DNA from: Bacteroidaceae bacterium
GTDB taxonomy: Bacteria; Bacteroidota; Bacteroidia; Bacteroidales; Bacteroidaceae
Assembly: GCA_017524545.1 (NCBI GenBank)
Contig: JAFXVN010000020.1
Coordinates: forward strand, 43,733-107,732
DNA: 64,000 bases
Direction of reading: 5' to 3'
Part shown: piece after piece, positions 34,337 through 42,027 of the stretch
Position numbering within the stretch: the first letter of the stretch is position 1
How the letters are laid out: each line of letters begins with the position of its first letter
Translations under genes and position numbers: made by a program
The notes under the pieces: generated by a model
What the model saw: the letters and a program-made list of their open reading frames with translations, nothing else
The model's database searches: none
Told to the model about the DNA's origin: nothing

Positions 34337-35182
34337 TCAGTCTGCGTCTTTGTCCTCATTTTTTTTCTTGTCCCTGACCACGAGTATTGACAGCTCATAG
34401 AGCACATACAGCGGGACAAAGACAAGCATAAGGGTGAAGGGATCGCCACTGGGTGTAATGATTGCTGCTGAAATAAGGAGCACAACGACGGCGTGCCGTT
34501 TGTACTTGCGCAGGAAACTCTTCTGCAGGATGCCAAGCAGGCTGAGCAGCCACGCAAGCAACGGCATCTCGAAAACTATACCCATGACAAGGATGAGCAT
34601 GGTGAAGTTGTCGATGTAACTCTGCAGATTGATTTGGTTGGTGATGTGTGGGCTCAGGTCATATTCTACAAGAAACCTGAACGTGAAGGGGAAGACAAGT
34701 GTGTAGCCAATGGCGCATCCGATGTAGAACATCACCGTGCCGCCAAGGAAGGCAGGGCGCAGATGCTTTATCTCATCCTCGAAGAGTGCTGGCTCGATGA
34801 ACTTCCATACCTCCCAAATGAAATAGGGGAAAGCTATGACGGCTGCCAGTGAGATGGATGTCGAGATGTGCGTCATAAACTGGCTGGCGACGTTGATGTT
34901 GATAATCTGCACATCAAAGTCCTGCGATAGCTTTACTATGCCGCCGCCAATACTGTTAATCCAACGATAGATGAAGAAGTTGTTGCTCGTGGGGGCGAGG
35001 ATGAAACTGTCGAAGATGTGGGGCATGGCGATGAAAGTCCCCACCATGATGACAGCCAGCACACAGGCACTGCGGAACAACGCCCAGCGCAGTACCTCAA
35101 GATGATCCCAGAAGGACATCGTGCCTTCGCCGGCCTCTTCCTCTTCTATCTGTTCTGCCTTGCTTTTGTCTTCTAATTCCAT
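34337..35182 (-). CDS. tatC: Sec-independent protein translocase TatC
   Basis: Core receptor of the twin-arginine translocase. The 281-residue protein has six hydrophobic segments and the motifs MSFWDHLEVLRWALFRS (N-terminal, with the conserved E of the LxELRxR region), FPYFIWEVWKFIEPALFEDE, ALFEDEIKHLRP, and MGIVFEMPLLAWLLSLLGIL. An acidic N-terminal extension (1-22) and charged C-tail (KKNEDKDAD) are present. It closes a minus-strand group of five genes that starts with tatA at 38887; in many genomes tatA and tatC are adjacent, here three genes lie between. Confidence 0.95.
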   Translation of the reverse strand: MELEDKSKAEQIEEEEAGEGTMSFWDHLEVLRWALFRSACVLAVIMVGTFIAMPHIFDSFILAPTSNNFFIYRWINSIGGGIVKLSQDFDVQIININVASQFMTHISTSISLAAVIAFPYFIWEVWKFIEPALFEDEIKHLRPAFLGGTVMFYIGCAIGYTLVFPFTFRFLVEYDLSPHITNQINLQSYIDNFTMLILVMGIVFEMPLLAWLLSLLGILQKSFLRKYKRHAVVVLLISAAIITPSGDPFTLMLVFVPLYVLYELSILVVRDKKKNEDKDAD

Positions 35183-35191
35183 GGGTGAAAC

Positions 35192-35294
35192 AGTTAAGAG
35201 TTAAGAATTAAGAGTTAAGAAAAAATGTATCTGGAAAATGGTGTCATAGAAATAGAATGTATCTTTCTTAACTCTTAACTCTTAATTCTTAACT
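35192..35294. repeat. Word-repeat long hairpin (TTAAGAG/AATTAAG), copy 3
   Basis: Left arm about 35192-35220 (AGTTAAGAGTTAAGAATTAA then GAGTTAAG), right arm about 35266-35294 (CTTAACTCTTAACTCTTAAT then TCTTAACT), spacer about 45 nt. It fills the gap between the sugar isomerase-like gene and tatC. Confidence 0.85.
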
Positions 35295-35304
35295 TTCTAA
35301 TTGA

Positions 35305-36192
35305 TTACTTGTCGTAGCTTGCCTTGACGAACTTGGCGGCTTTCAGGTAGTCGGCGCAGACCTTCATTCCATCCAGGATGTTGGGGCGGTTGCTGCCTTC
35401 CAACTCGACAACCAGGTGCTTCAGGCCTGCAACATCGGCATTGTTGAAGATGGCATCAAATCCAACCATTCCGCTTTCGCCGAATTCCTTGTGGTCCTTG
35501 ATGTGGAGCAGGGTGAAGCGACCAGGATACTTCTTGAAGTACTCTACTGGGCTTACTTGTCCGCGAACTGCCCAATAAACGTCCATCTCAAAGAACACCT
35601 TGTCGGCATCTGTGTGTTCCACCATATAGTCGTACCACACCTTGCCTTCTACCTTGCCGAACTCGTGGGAGTGGTTGTGGTAGCCGAACTTCATGCCGGC
35701 AGCATTCACCATTTCGCCCACCTTGTCCAGATAACGGCAGATAACGTCGGCTTCTGCCAAGGTCTTGGGGTAGTTGACACCTGGATTCACAATGTACTGC
35801 ATTCCTGCACGCTTGTGGGCATCAATGCATTGTTCCCACCACTTCAGGGCACCGTCGAAGTTGCCGGATTTCAGCTCGTCGCCATTCAAGTTGTGCCCGA
35901 CATGACTGGAGAGCACCTTCAGGCCGGCAGCCTCAATCTCTGCCTTGTATTCTTCAGGTGAAAGGCCATAGAGCTTACCGTTATCGTAGTTGGCAGCTTC
36001 GGTGGCGGTGTAACCCATGGCTGCAAGCTTTGCGAGCACATCCTTATGGTTCTGTGCAAACTTCTCGGGGTTTCCGATAAGCTCGCGCACGCTGTACATC
36101 TGGAAGGCTATGTCTTTCTTCTTTGCCTCTGCCCTCATGCCATATCCCAGAAAGGTGGCTGCAAGGCAAACCATCATAAGAATCTTTTTCAT
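35305..36192 (-). CDS. Exported sugar phosphate isomerase/epimerase-like TIM barrel protein
   Basis: A 295-residue xylose-isomerase-like TIM barrel (AP endonuclease 2 superfamily) with a signal peptide (MKKILMMVCLAATFLGYGMRAEA). Barrel strands: DIAFQMYSVRELIG, GLKVLSSHVGHNL, GMQYIVNPGVNYPKT, GMKFGYHNHSHEFG, VFFEMDVYWAVRG, TLLHIKDHKEFG and HLVVELEGSNRPN; the Glu/His/Asp residues at strand ends are the usual metal ligands. Located in a cluster with DUF1080 and an oxidoreductase. In related Bacteroides clusters such enzymes act on 3-keto-sugars; that role here is inference. Confidence 0.85.
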   Translation of the reverse strand: MKKILMMVCLAATFLGYGMRAEAKKKDIAFQMYSVRELIGNPEKFAQNHKDVLAKLAAMGYTATEAANYDNGKLYGLSPEEYKAEIEAAGLKVLSSHVGHNLNGDELKSGNFDGALKWWEQCIDAHKRAGMQYIVNPGVNYPKTLAEADVICRYLDKVGEMVNAAGMKFGYHNHSHEFGKVEGKVWYDYMVEHTDADKVFFEMDVYWAVRGQVSPVEYFKKYPGRFTLLHIKDHKEFGESGMVGFDAIFNNADVAGLKHLVVELEGSNRPNILDGMKVCADYLKAAKFVKASYDK

Positions 36193-36228
36193 TGTTGGAT
36201 GCTATTATACATTATATATTATATATAG

Positions 36229-37092
36229 TTACTTGAGCACCTTGATGCGGATGTTGCGATACCAAACCTCGTCGCCGTGGTCCTGCATACCGAAGTAGCC
36301 GGCATCCTTGCCGCAGTCCTTCATAATCTGGAAGGCAAGAGGCCAGTTCTTTTCGCTGAACTTGGAGGTCTGAACGAGGTCAACCCAAGACTTGTCGCCC
36401 AATGTGTAGCTCAGCACCTTCACACCGTTCTGGAAGTGTGTCACCTTGCCGTTCTTCACGACAATCTTCACCTTGTTCCACTGACCAGCGGGATTAGCGT
36501 TCTGGGGCTTTGCAACAATCATGTCGTAGAGGCTTGTGCTCTGGCGAATGCCGAGGGTTGCACCGAGCTTTGCGTCGGGGTGACGCTCGTTGTCAAGCAC
36601 CTGGCACTCGGGACAGCTGATGTAGATGGGCTGATAGTTAAGCTTGCCACGGTTGTCGATGGTCTGTGTGATGGTCACGTTGCCAGCCTTGGTCTCTTCG
36701 GTCTTCGGGGCATCGGTGTTGATGGTAGCGGTCTCTTTGCCGAGATAGAAGATGCCTGAGTTGCCGCCTTCGGAGATTTTCCATTCAATCTCGAACTCGA
36801 AGTTCTTGAACTTGTGTGCGAAGATGATGTCGCCGCCTTCGCCCTTGGAGGTGCGGCCGTCGAAGTGCAGGGCACCGTCCTTGATGTTCCATTTGCTGGG
36901 GATGTGGTCTTTGCAGTAGCCGCGCCATCCGTTGAGGCTTGAACCGTCGAAGAGGATATAGTAACCGTCCTTGTCAACCTTCAGCGTGCTGAGGTCAACC
37001 TGCGGGTTCTCGATGACGACGTACTGAGGCTGAGCCTGTACGCCAGCCGCAGCAGCCAGAGCTGCTGCGGCAAGAATGTTTCTAAGTTTCAT
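36229..37092 (-). CDS. DUF1080 protein (3-keto-glycoside hydrolase-like)
   Basis: A 287-residue exported protein: signal peptide (MKLRNILAAAALAAAAGVQA) and one concanavalin-like beta-sandwich of the DUF1080 family, with GYYILFDGSSLNGWRGYCKD, FEIEWKISEGGNSGIFYLGK, YQPIYISCPECQVLDNERHP, AGQWNKVKIVVKNGKVTHFQ and MQDHGDEVWYRNIRIKVL. Members of this family have been shown to cleave 3-keto-glycosides. It lies 21 nt after the Gfo/Idh/MocA gene and 36 nt before the TIM barrel gene. Confidence 0.88.
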   Translation of the reverse strand: MKLRNILAAAALAAAAGVQAQPQYVVIENPQVDLSTLKVDKDGYYILFDGSSLNGWRGYCKDHIPSKWNIKDGALHFDGRTSKGEGGDIIFAHKFKNFEFEIEWKISEGGNSGIFYLGKETATINTDAPKTEETKAGNVTITQTIDNRGKLNYQPIYISCPECQVLDNERHPDAKLGATLGIRQSTSLYDMIVAKPQNANPAGQWNKVKIVVKNGKVTHFQNGVKVLSYTLGDKSWVDLVQTSKFSEKNWPLAFQIMKDCGKDAGYFGMQDHGDEVWYRNIRIKVLK

Positions 37093-37113
37093 TTCGTGTA
37101 AACTGTTGATTGT

Positions 37114-38637
37114 TTAAGCTGGCATCTCGGGCAGAACATAGCCGTTCTGATACTTGGGCTTGATGAGTTCTGCTGCAAACTCGCGAGCGTTGACGGGATC
37201 GGTCCACACCTTGTTGAATGTGGGGTGTCCGTCGTGGATGGAGAAGCCGTCCTTGAGCATGGAGCGAACGGTCGCGTTCTCAGGAATGTTGGTGAACTTC
37301 ATGTTCTCACCGTCCCATTCCAAAACTTGATTCAAGCCTTGCAGACGTGTGGCAACAACGCCCATAGCAACCATTTCGTTGAAAGGACCTGCCTCGCTGA
37401 AGTCGGAAGCTGTTCTTGTCCAGTCCTGCTTGCCTTCGCGGATTTCCTTGATGGCACGGATCCAGTCGCGCTGGTGGCTCTCTGTGACACGGCGGCAAAC
37501 CTTCGGTGCATTGGGCACGCGACCGCTTACCAGGTAAGGTTTTTCACCGTAGCAACCTACTACGAGGATGTCCTTCGTGCCATAGAAGATTGCACCGCCA
37601 CCGCTGACGTTAAGGTTCTTGCCGACAGCCAGACCTTCGGGACGGAAGGGAACAATGCCGCCGTCGCTCCAAGTCACAACTACCTCAGGCATAGCCACCT
37701 TCGGACGGTTGGGACGAGCGGGATAAGTCAGCTTAACAACCTGTGCGCTGGGGCAGCAGTCGGACATAAGAGGAGTGGAGCTGCCTTCAGCTTTGATGGG
37801 ATAGCCGAGGTCGAGAGCCTTGAAGACGGGGTGCAGAATGTGGCAAGCCATATCACCGAGAGCACCTGTACCGAAGTCCCACCATCCACGGAAGTTCCAG
37901 GGGTGATAAATGGAGTTGTAGGGACGCTTGGGAGCCGGGCCGATGAAGGCATCCCAGTTCAAGGTGCTGGGAATCTCGTGTACTTCTGTGGGACGTTCCA
38001 AGCCCTGAGGCCAAATGGGACGGTCGGTGAAGGCATCCACGCGGGTTACCTCGCCAATCTCGCCGTTCCAAATCCATTCGCAGGTCAGGTTAACGCCTTC
38101 GCCACTTGAACCCTGATTACCCATCTGGGTGGCAACACCAGCCTTTGCTGCCAGTTTGGTGAGCAGACGAGATTCATAAACGGTACGGGTGAGGGGCTTC
38201 TCACAATAGACATGCTTGCCTGCTGCCAGAGCCTCGGCACAGATGATAGCGTGTGTGTGGTCGGCTGTACCGCAGATAACGGCATCGGCCTGGTCCAGCA
38301 GTTCGGCATACATCTTCTTGTAGTCGTTATAGACCTTCATGTTGGGGAAGAGCTTCTTGTACTCATCGATAACGCCTTTCGCATACTTCTGGTCAACGTC
38401 GCAGAGGCCGATGAACTCGATGTCATCGTAAACCTCGCCCTTGCCTTTGTAGGTGACGCCATTGATGTCAGCGTGTCCGCGACCGCCGACACCTACGCCG
38501 AGGAGCTTGATTTTGCCTGCCGGCACGTTTTTCTTTGATGCCTTAACCTTACCGAGGACATCGGTGGGAGCCATTGCAAGGGCAGCGGTTGCTGCGGTTC
38601 CTGCCTTGAGGAACGATCTTCTTGACATGTCTTTCAT
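37114..38637 (-). CDS. Gfo/Idh/MocA family oxidoreductase with twin-arginine signal
   Basis: A 507-residue NAD(P)-type sugar dehydrogenase. The N-terminus MSRRSFLKAGTAATAALAMA is a classic Tat signal (SRRSFLK). It is followed by a Rossmann fold (IKLLGVGVGGRGHADING), FIGLCDVDQKYAKGVI, the catalytic loop GKHVYCEKPLTRT and the NLTCEWIWNGEIGEVTRVDA region. Tat export fits an enzyme that folds with its cofactor in the cytoplasm. Neighbours DUF1080, TIM barrel protein, tatC and tatA point to periplasmic oxidation of a glycoside at C3 followed by cleavage; the substrate is inferred. Confidence 0.9.
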   Translation of the reverse strand: MKDMSRRSFLKAGTAATAALAMAPTDVLGKVKASKKNVPAGKIKLLGVGVGGRGHADINGVTYKGKGEVYDDIEFIGLCDVDQKYAKGVIDEYKKLFPNMKVYNDYKKMYAELLDQADAVICGTADHTHAIICAEALAAGKHVYCEKPLTRTVYESRLLTKLAAKAGVATQMGNQGSSGEGVNLTCEWIWNGEIGEVTRVDAFTDRPIWPQGLERPTEVHEIPSTLNWDAFIGPAPKRPYNSIYHPWNFRGWWDFGTGALGDMACHILHPVFKALDLGYPIKAEGSSTPLMSDCCPSAQVVKLTYPARPNRPKVAMPEVVVTWSDGGIVPFRPEGLAVGKNLNVSGGGAIFYGTKDILVVGCYGEKPYLVSGRVPNAPKVCRRVTESHQRDWIRAIKEIREGKQDWTRTASDFSEAGPFNEMVAMGVVATRLQGLNQVLEWDGENMKFTNIPENATVRSMLKDGFSIHDGHPTFNKVWTDPVNAREFAAELIKPKYQNGYVLPEMPA

Positions 38638-38674
38638 AAGAGTTGTTTGTTTTGTTTAAGGATTAAACCAGTGA

Positions 38675-38887
38675 TTATTTGTTCTGTATTTGTTCTTTCT
38701 GTTCGGGCTCGGCATTGATTTCCTGTTCTATTTCGTTCATGCCTTTTTTGAACTGCGACACGCCCTTTCCGAGGCCGCGCATGAGTTCAGGGATTTTTTT
38801 GCCTCCGAAGAGGAGCAGGATGACGAGGGCAATGACGGTGATTTCTGGCATACCCAGAGGACCGATAAATAAGAGTTGGCTTACCAT
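38675..38887 (-). CDS. tatA: Twin-arginine translocase subunit TatA
   Basis: A 70-residue protein: short N-terminal transmembrane helix ([20 protein letters not shown]) with the FGG hinge, then an amphipathic helix ([20 protein letters not shown]) and an acidic tail. TatA oligomers form the translocation path recruited by TatC. It is the first gene of the minus-strand group; the next gene, 37 nt downstream, encodes a Tat substrate. Confidence 0.93.
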   Translation of the reverse strand: MVSQLLFIGPLGMPEITVIALVILLLFGGKKIPELMRGLGKGVSQFKKGMNEIEQEINAEPEQKEQIQNK

Positions 38888-39082
38888 TATAGTTATTTAT
38901 TAAAGTTAAGAATTATAAATCTTGGTTGTTATCCGTTATCTGTCGCTGTATGTGCCTGTTTATGGCTTTCAGCTTGTAAAGTTACTAAAATTCTTTGTGT
39001 TGGCAAAGCCTTTGCGTACGTTTTTAACCTTTTTTTGCTTTTCTTTGCCCACATCGGCTTTTACTTCATGCCTACAGACGGC
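38888..39082. other. Intergenic region between the TPR gene and tatA
   Basis: About 200 nt without a supported frame; a minus-strand TAACTTTA near 38974 could be the tatA -7 box (one mismatch at the last position). Confidence 0.35.
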
Positions 39083-39118
39083 AAAAGCCCGCTGTGCAAG
39101 GCTGCACAGCGGGCTTTT
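39083..39118 (-). terminator. Terminator after the TPR gene
   Basis: A perfect 16-bp stem AAAAGCCCGCTGTGCA / TGCACAGCGGGCTTTT with a 4-nt loop (39083-39118). T residues flank both sides. Confidence 0.85.
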
Positions 39119-39148
39119 GTTCAAGTCTTTCAACTTTCAAATTCCAAT

Positions 39149-40561
39149 TTACTTCTTAGCACCTTTGCTCCAGAATTCTTCCTCAGCCTTCTGGCGCTTG
39201 ATGAAGTCTTCGTATTCCTTGCGAGCCTTGTCGTTGGCATCTTGGTTAGCCTTTGCCTTCTGGATGTTCTCTTTGAGGCGGTTGGCGGGACCGCTGACGG
39301 TGATGTCTGCTTCGCTGGCCTTGTCGCAATAGTTGGTAGCCTCTCCGTACTGTCCGAGCAGGGCGTAGATGTTAGCCATCTTCAGGTAGGCTTTTCCGGT
39401 CAGGTCTGCGTTGTAGGCAATACCCTTTTCTGCGTATGTCAGGGCGCCGGTGAACTGCTTGCCTTTGGTCAGGGCGTTGCAGATGTTCAGGCAGATGACG
39501 CCACGGTTGGCATCGCTGGAGCAGAGTTCGAGAGCCTTGTTGTAGTACTCGAGCATCTTCTCGTGTTCGCCGTCCTTCTGTGCCTTCTGTGCCAGACCGA
39601 TGGCACTGGTGTAGGTAGGCTCGATGGCGTAAGCAGCCTCGGCATACTGGTAATAGATGTCGGCGTCGTCGCAATCGTTCACGGCCATCAGGTTGATAGC
39701 GCTGTTCAACTTGGTGATGTCTTCCTTGTAGGCGTCGAACTTCTTGGTATAGATGGCGATTATCTGTGCGCTGTCTGCTGCGCCGCTGGCAGAGAAGGTT
39801 TGCTCGATGGCAGCCAAGGGAGCGTCGTAGGTGGCAACGAGCTTTTGGGCTGTTGCCGTGTCGCCGTTAGCCTGGGCTTCCTTGGCCAGCTGGAGCATCT
39901 TCTCGCAAGCATCCTTGCTGTCCAGGTAGTCCTGCAGGTACTGTTCGCGCTTGGTGTTGGGCATTGCCTTATATACAGCGTCGCTGACCAGGAAGAAGGT
40001 CTGGAGGAATGAGCCGGTGATTTCGCGACCGCCCTGTTCGTTGACCATCTTGATGGCTTCGGCGAAGTTCTTGTATGATTCGCGAAGGTCGAAGCTCTGT
40101 CCCAGGACGGAGGGAGCCGTCCAGTTGTAGTACTCTGCCTTCACGCTCAGCACGTCGCCCAATGTGCTCTTCGTCTTGGCGAAGGAGTTAAGGGCATCGA
40201 GGTTCTTCTGACGGAGGTCGAAGAGTTCCATCATTTCGTCGAAGTACTTCTTCTTCTTGACCGCATCTTGCTCGGTGTTGATGAGGTTGTAGAACATGAA
40301 GGGACCCTGCGTGTAGATGCCGTTGACAGCGAAGGGTGCGTAGTTCTTGAGCCACTGGTAGTCGATGTACATGTCCTGCCAGTCCTTGTTTGCACCGGCC
40401 TGTTGGAACATGGTGATGTATCCTTTGGCCGTCTTGATGCTGTCTTCGTTTTCGCCCGTGGAGTGTGCGATGCGCTCTTCAAGGGTGCTGTTCTCAAAAT
40501 TCTGTGCCATAGCTCCTGAAGCGAACAATGCAAGCAGGATGGCGAATGTTTGTTTTTTCAT
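39149..40561 (-). CDS. Exported TPR-repeat protein
   Basis: A 470-residue protein starting MKKQTFAILLALFASGAMAQ (signal peptide); a longer frame to 40684 is rejected because it crosses the promoter. The body is helical, with recognisable tetratricopeptide units in the C-terminal half: ADIYYQYAEAAYAIEPTYTS, KMLEYYNKALELCSSDANRG, TGALTYAEKGIAYNADLTGK and AYLKMANIYALLGQYGEATN. It ends with a charged helix rich in K and E. Probably a periplasmic scaffold; function unknown. Promoter at 40608 and a strong terminator indicate a single-gene unit. Confidence 0.85.
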   Translation of the reverse strand: MKKQTFAILLALFASGAMAQNFENSTLEERIAHSTGENEDSIKTAKGYITMFQQAGANKDWQDMYIDYQWLKNYAPFAVNGIYTQGPFMFYNLINTEQDAVKKKKYFDEMMELFDLRQKNLDALNSFAKTKSTLGDVLSVKAEYYNWTAPSVLGQSFDLRESYKNFAEAIKMVNEQGGREITGSFLQTFFLVSDAVYKAMPNTKREQYLQDYLDSKDACEKMLQLAKEAQANGDTATAQKLVATYDAPLAAIEQTFSASGAADSAQIIAIYTKKFDAYKEDITKLNSAINLMAVNDCDDADIYYQYAEAAYAIEPTYTSAIGLAQKAQKDGEHEKMLEYYNKALELCSSDANRGVICLNICNALTKGKQFTGALTYAEKGIAYNADLTGKAYLKMANIYALLGQYGEATNYCDKASEADITVSGPANRLKENIQKAKANQDANDKARKEYEDFIKRQKAEEEFWSKGAKK

Positions 40562-40607
40562 TGTTTTATCTACAGTGTTAAGTGTCGTAATATGTTGTTT
40601 CTCGGGG

Positions 40608-40615
40608 CAAAGGTA
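40608..40615 (-). promoter_or_regulatory. -7 box for the TPR gene
   Basis: TACCTTTG on the minus strand, 47 nt before the ATG. Confidence 0.6.
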
Positions 40616-40816
40616 CGCAAAAATTGCCATTCTGCAAGGGAATGGGTGCCTAAATGAAACGTAATTTGTGTTATTCCGATACATTTTAACTTATCTTTGC
40701 ATGCGAATAGTTCTGCCGAGGCCTTTGCCGTGCTTCGAAACACTCTGTGGGGTTGTTGCCTCCCGAAGCTCCGAAGATTTTATGGCGGAACACTTGCAGA
40801 GGTTGATTTTTTCTCG

Positions 40817-40824
40817 TACCTTTG
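40817..40824 (+). promoter_or_regulatory. -7 box for the cation antiporter gene
   Basis: TACCTTTG (40817-40824), 20 nt before the ATG at 40844. It excludes the longer reading frame that begins at 40697. Confidence 0.6.
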
Positions 40825-40843
40825 CAGCCGTTTTGGGAAGATT

Positions 40844-41890
40844 ATGGTACTTGAGATATTTCTGATTGTAGCAGGCATTGCCCTTGTGCTGTGGGGTGCC
40901 GACCGCTTCACGGACGGAGCCACAGGCTTGGCCCGTATGCTGAAGGTGAGTGAATTGGTAATCGGTCTGACTGTCGTGGCGCTCGGCACCAGCCTGCCAG
41001 AGTTTATGGTCAGCTTCCTGAGTGTGTTGCGCGGCAGCAGCGACATGAGTGTGGGCAACATCATCGGCAGCAATGTCTTCAACATCCTGGTCATCCTGGG
41101 CGCGTCGGCCATCATGCGGACGATGAAGGTGGAGAAGTCCCTGCTGCGCCGCGACATTCCTATCTGCCTCGCAGCCTCGGCTTTTCTTTGCATCTTTAGC
41201 CTCACCCCCGACGTCTCCAACGGAGAGGGTGTAAGCGCACTCTCCATTCTCCCCTCCTTTGGAGGGGCAGGTGGAGGCTATATTACCCGATGGGAGGGCC
41301 TGCTGCTTGTCGCATTCTTCTGCGCGTATCTCTACATGGCATACAGGATTGCCATGAAGGACAGAAAAGACCCACCCCAGCCCTCCCTTAAAGAGAGGGA
41401 GAACGATTCTGGTTCTGAAAATAAAAGCTCCCTCCCTTTAAGGGAGGGCTGGGGTAGGTCTCTTCTTCTCATCCTTGTCGGCATGGCGGCTTTGGTGGTT
41501 GGTGGTCACATCTTGGTGGACAATGCGGCAGCCGTTGCCAGGGAATGGGGCGTGAGCGAGAGTGTCATTGGCGCGACCATCCTTGCGGCAGGCACCAGCC
41601 TGCCAGAGCTTGCCACAAGCGTCATCGCAGCCCACAAGGGCAGTCTCGGTCTGGCTTTCGGCAACGTCATCGGCAGCAATGTCTTCAACATCGCTTTCGT
41701 CATCGGCACTTGCAGCAGTATTGTCCCGATGGAAGTCACAGAGATAACGCCGGTGGACTGGCTCATGCTTGTGGGCAGCTGCATCCTGGTCTGGATAGTT
41801 GCCTTCACCCGCCGCGAGCTGCGCAGATGGGAAGGCATCCTGCTCGTCCTCTGCTATCTATCGTACCTCGTTTCGCTACTCCTAAAGTAG
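40844..41890 (+). CDS. Calcium/sodium antiporter (CaCA family, YrbG-like)
   Basis: A 348-residue inner-membrane exchanger with two inverted homologous halves. Alpha-repeat 1: VALGTSLPEFMVSFLSVLRG and NIIGSNVFNILVILG; alpha-repeat 2: LAAGTSLPELATSVIAAHKG and NVIGSNVFNIAFVIG. Ten hydrophobic segments are apparent. Two palindromic elements lie in frame in the central part: one gives ILPSFGGAGGGY (41249-41280), the other, a complete two-armed copy, gives KDPPQPSLKERE...SSLPLREGWGRS (41368-41461), exactly in the cytoplasmic linker between the halves. Both look tolerated because they fall outside the transmembrane core. Confidence 0.92.
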   Translation: MVLEIFLIVAGIALVLWGADRFTDGATGLARMLKVSELVIGLTVVALGTSLPEFMVSFLSVLRGSSDMSVGNIIGSNVFNILVILGASAIMRTMKVEKSLLRRDIPICLAASAFLCIFSLTPDVSNGEGVSALSILPSFGGAGGGYITRWEGLLLVAFFCAYLYMAYRIAMKDRKDPPQPSLKERENDSGSENKSSLPLREGWGRSLLLILVGMAALVVGGHILVDNAAAVAREWGVSESVIGATILAAGTSLPELATSVIAAHKGSLGLAFGNVIGSNVFNIAFVIGTCSSIVPMEVTEITPVDWLMLVGSCILVWIVAFTRRELRRWEGILLVLCYLSYLVSLLLK

Positions 41891-41891
41891 C

Positions 41892-41978
41892 TTGTGAGTG
41901 AAAAGTGAAGCAGGAAGAGTGAAAAGTGAAGCGTTAAGAGGAAATTCTTCATTCTTCATTCTTCTTTCTTCACTTTTT
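41892..41978. repeat. Word repeat with inverted arms (GTGAAAAGTGAAG)
   Basis: Words GTGAAAAGTGAAG occur twice (about 41898-41932) and face the inverse words CTTCATTCTTCATTCTTC and CTTTCTTCACTTTTTT (about 41946-41980). This is a looser member of the word-repeat hairpins, located between the antiporter stop and the promoter of the M60 gene. Confidence 0.6.
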
Positions 41979-41982
41979 TTTG

Positions 41983-41990
41983 TATCTTTG
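41983..41990 (+). promoter_or_regulatory. -7 box for the M60-like protease gene
   Basis: TATCTTTG (41983-41990), 37 nt before the ATG; the word repeat runs into the -33 region. Confidence 0.6.
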
Positions 41991-42027
41991 CCCCAAATTC
42001 CTATTTATAACTAAAACTATACATACT

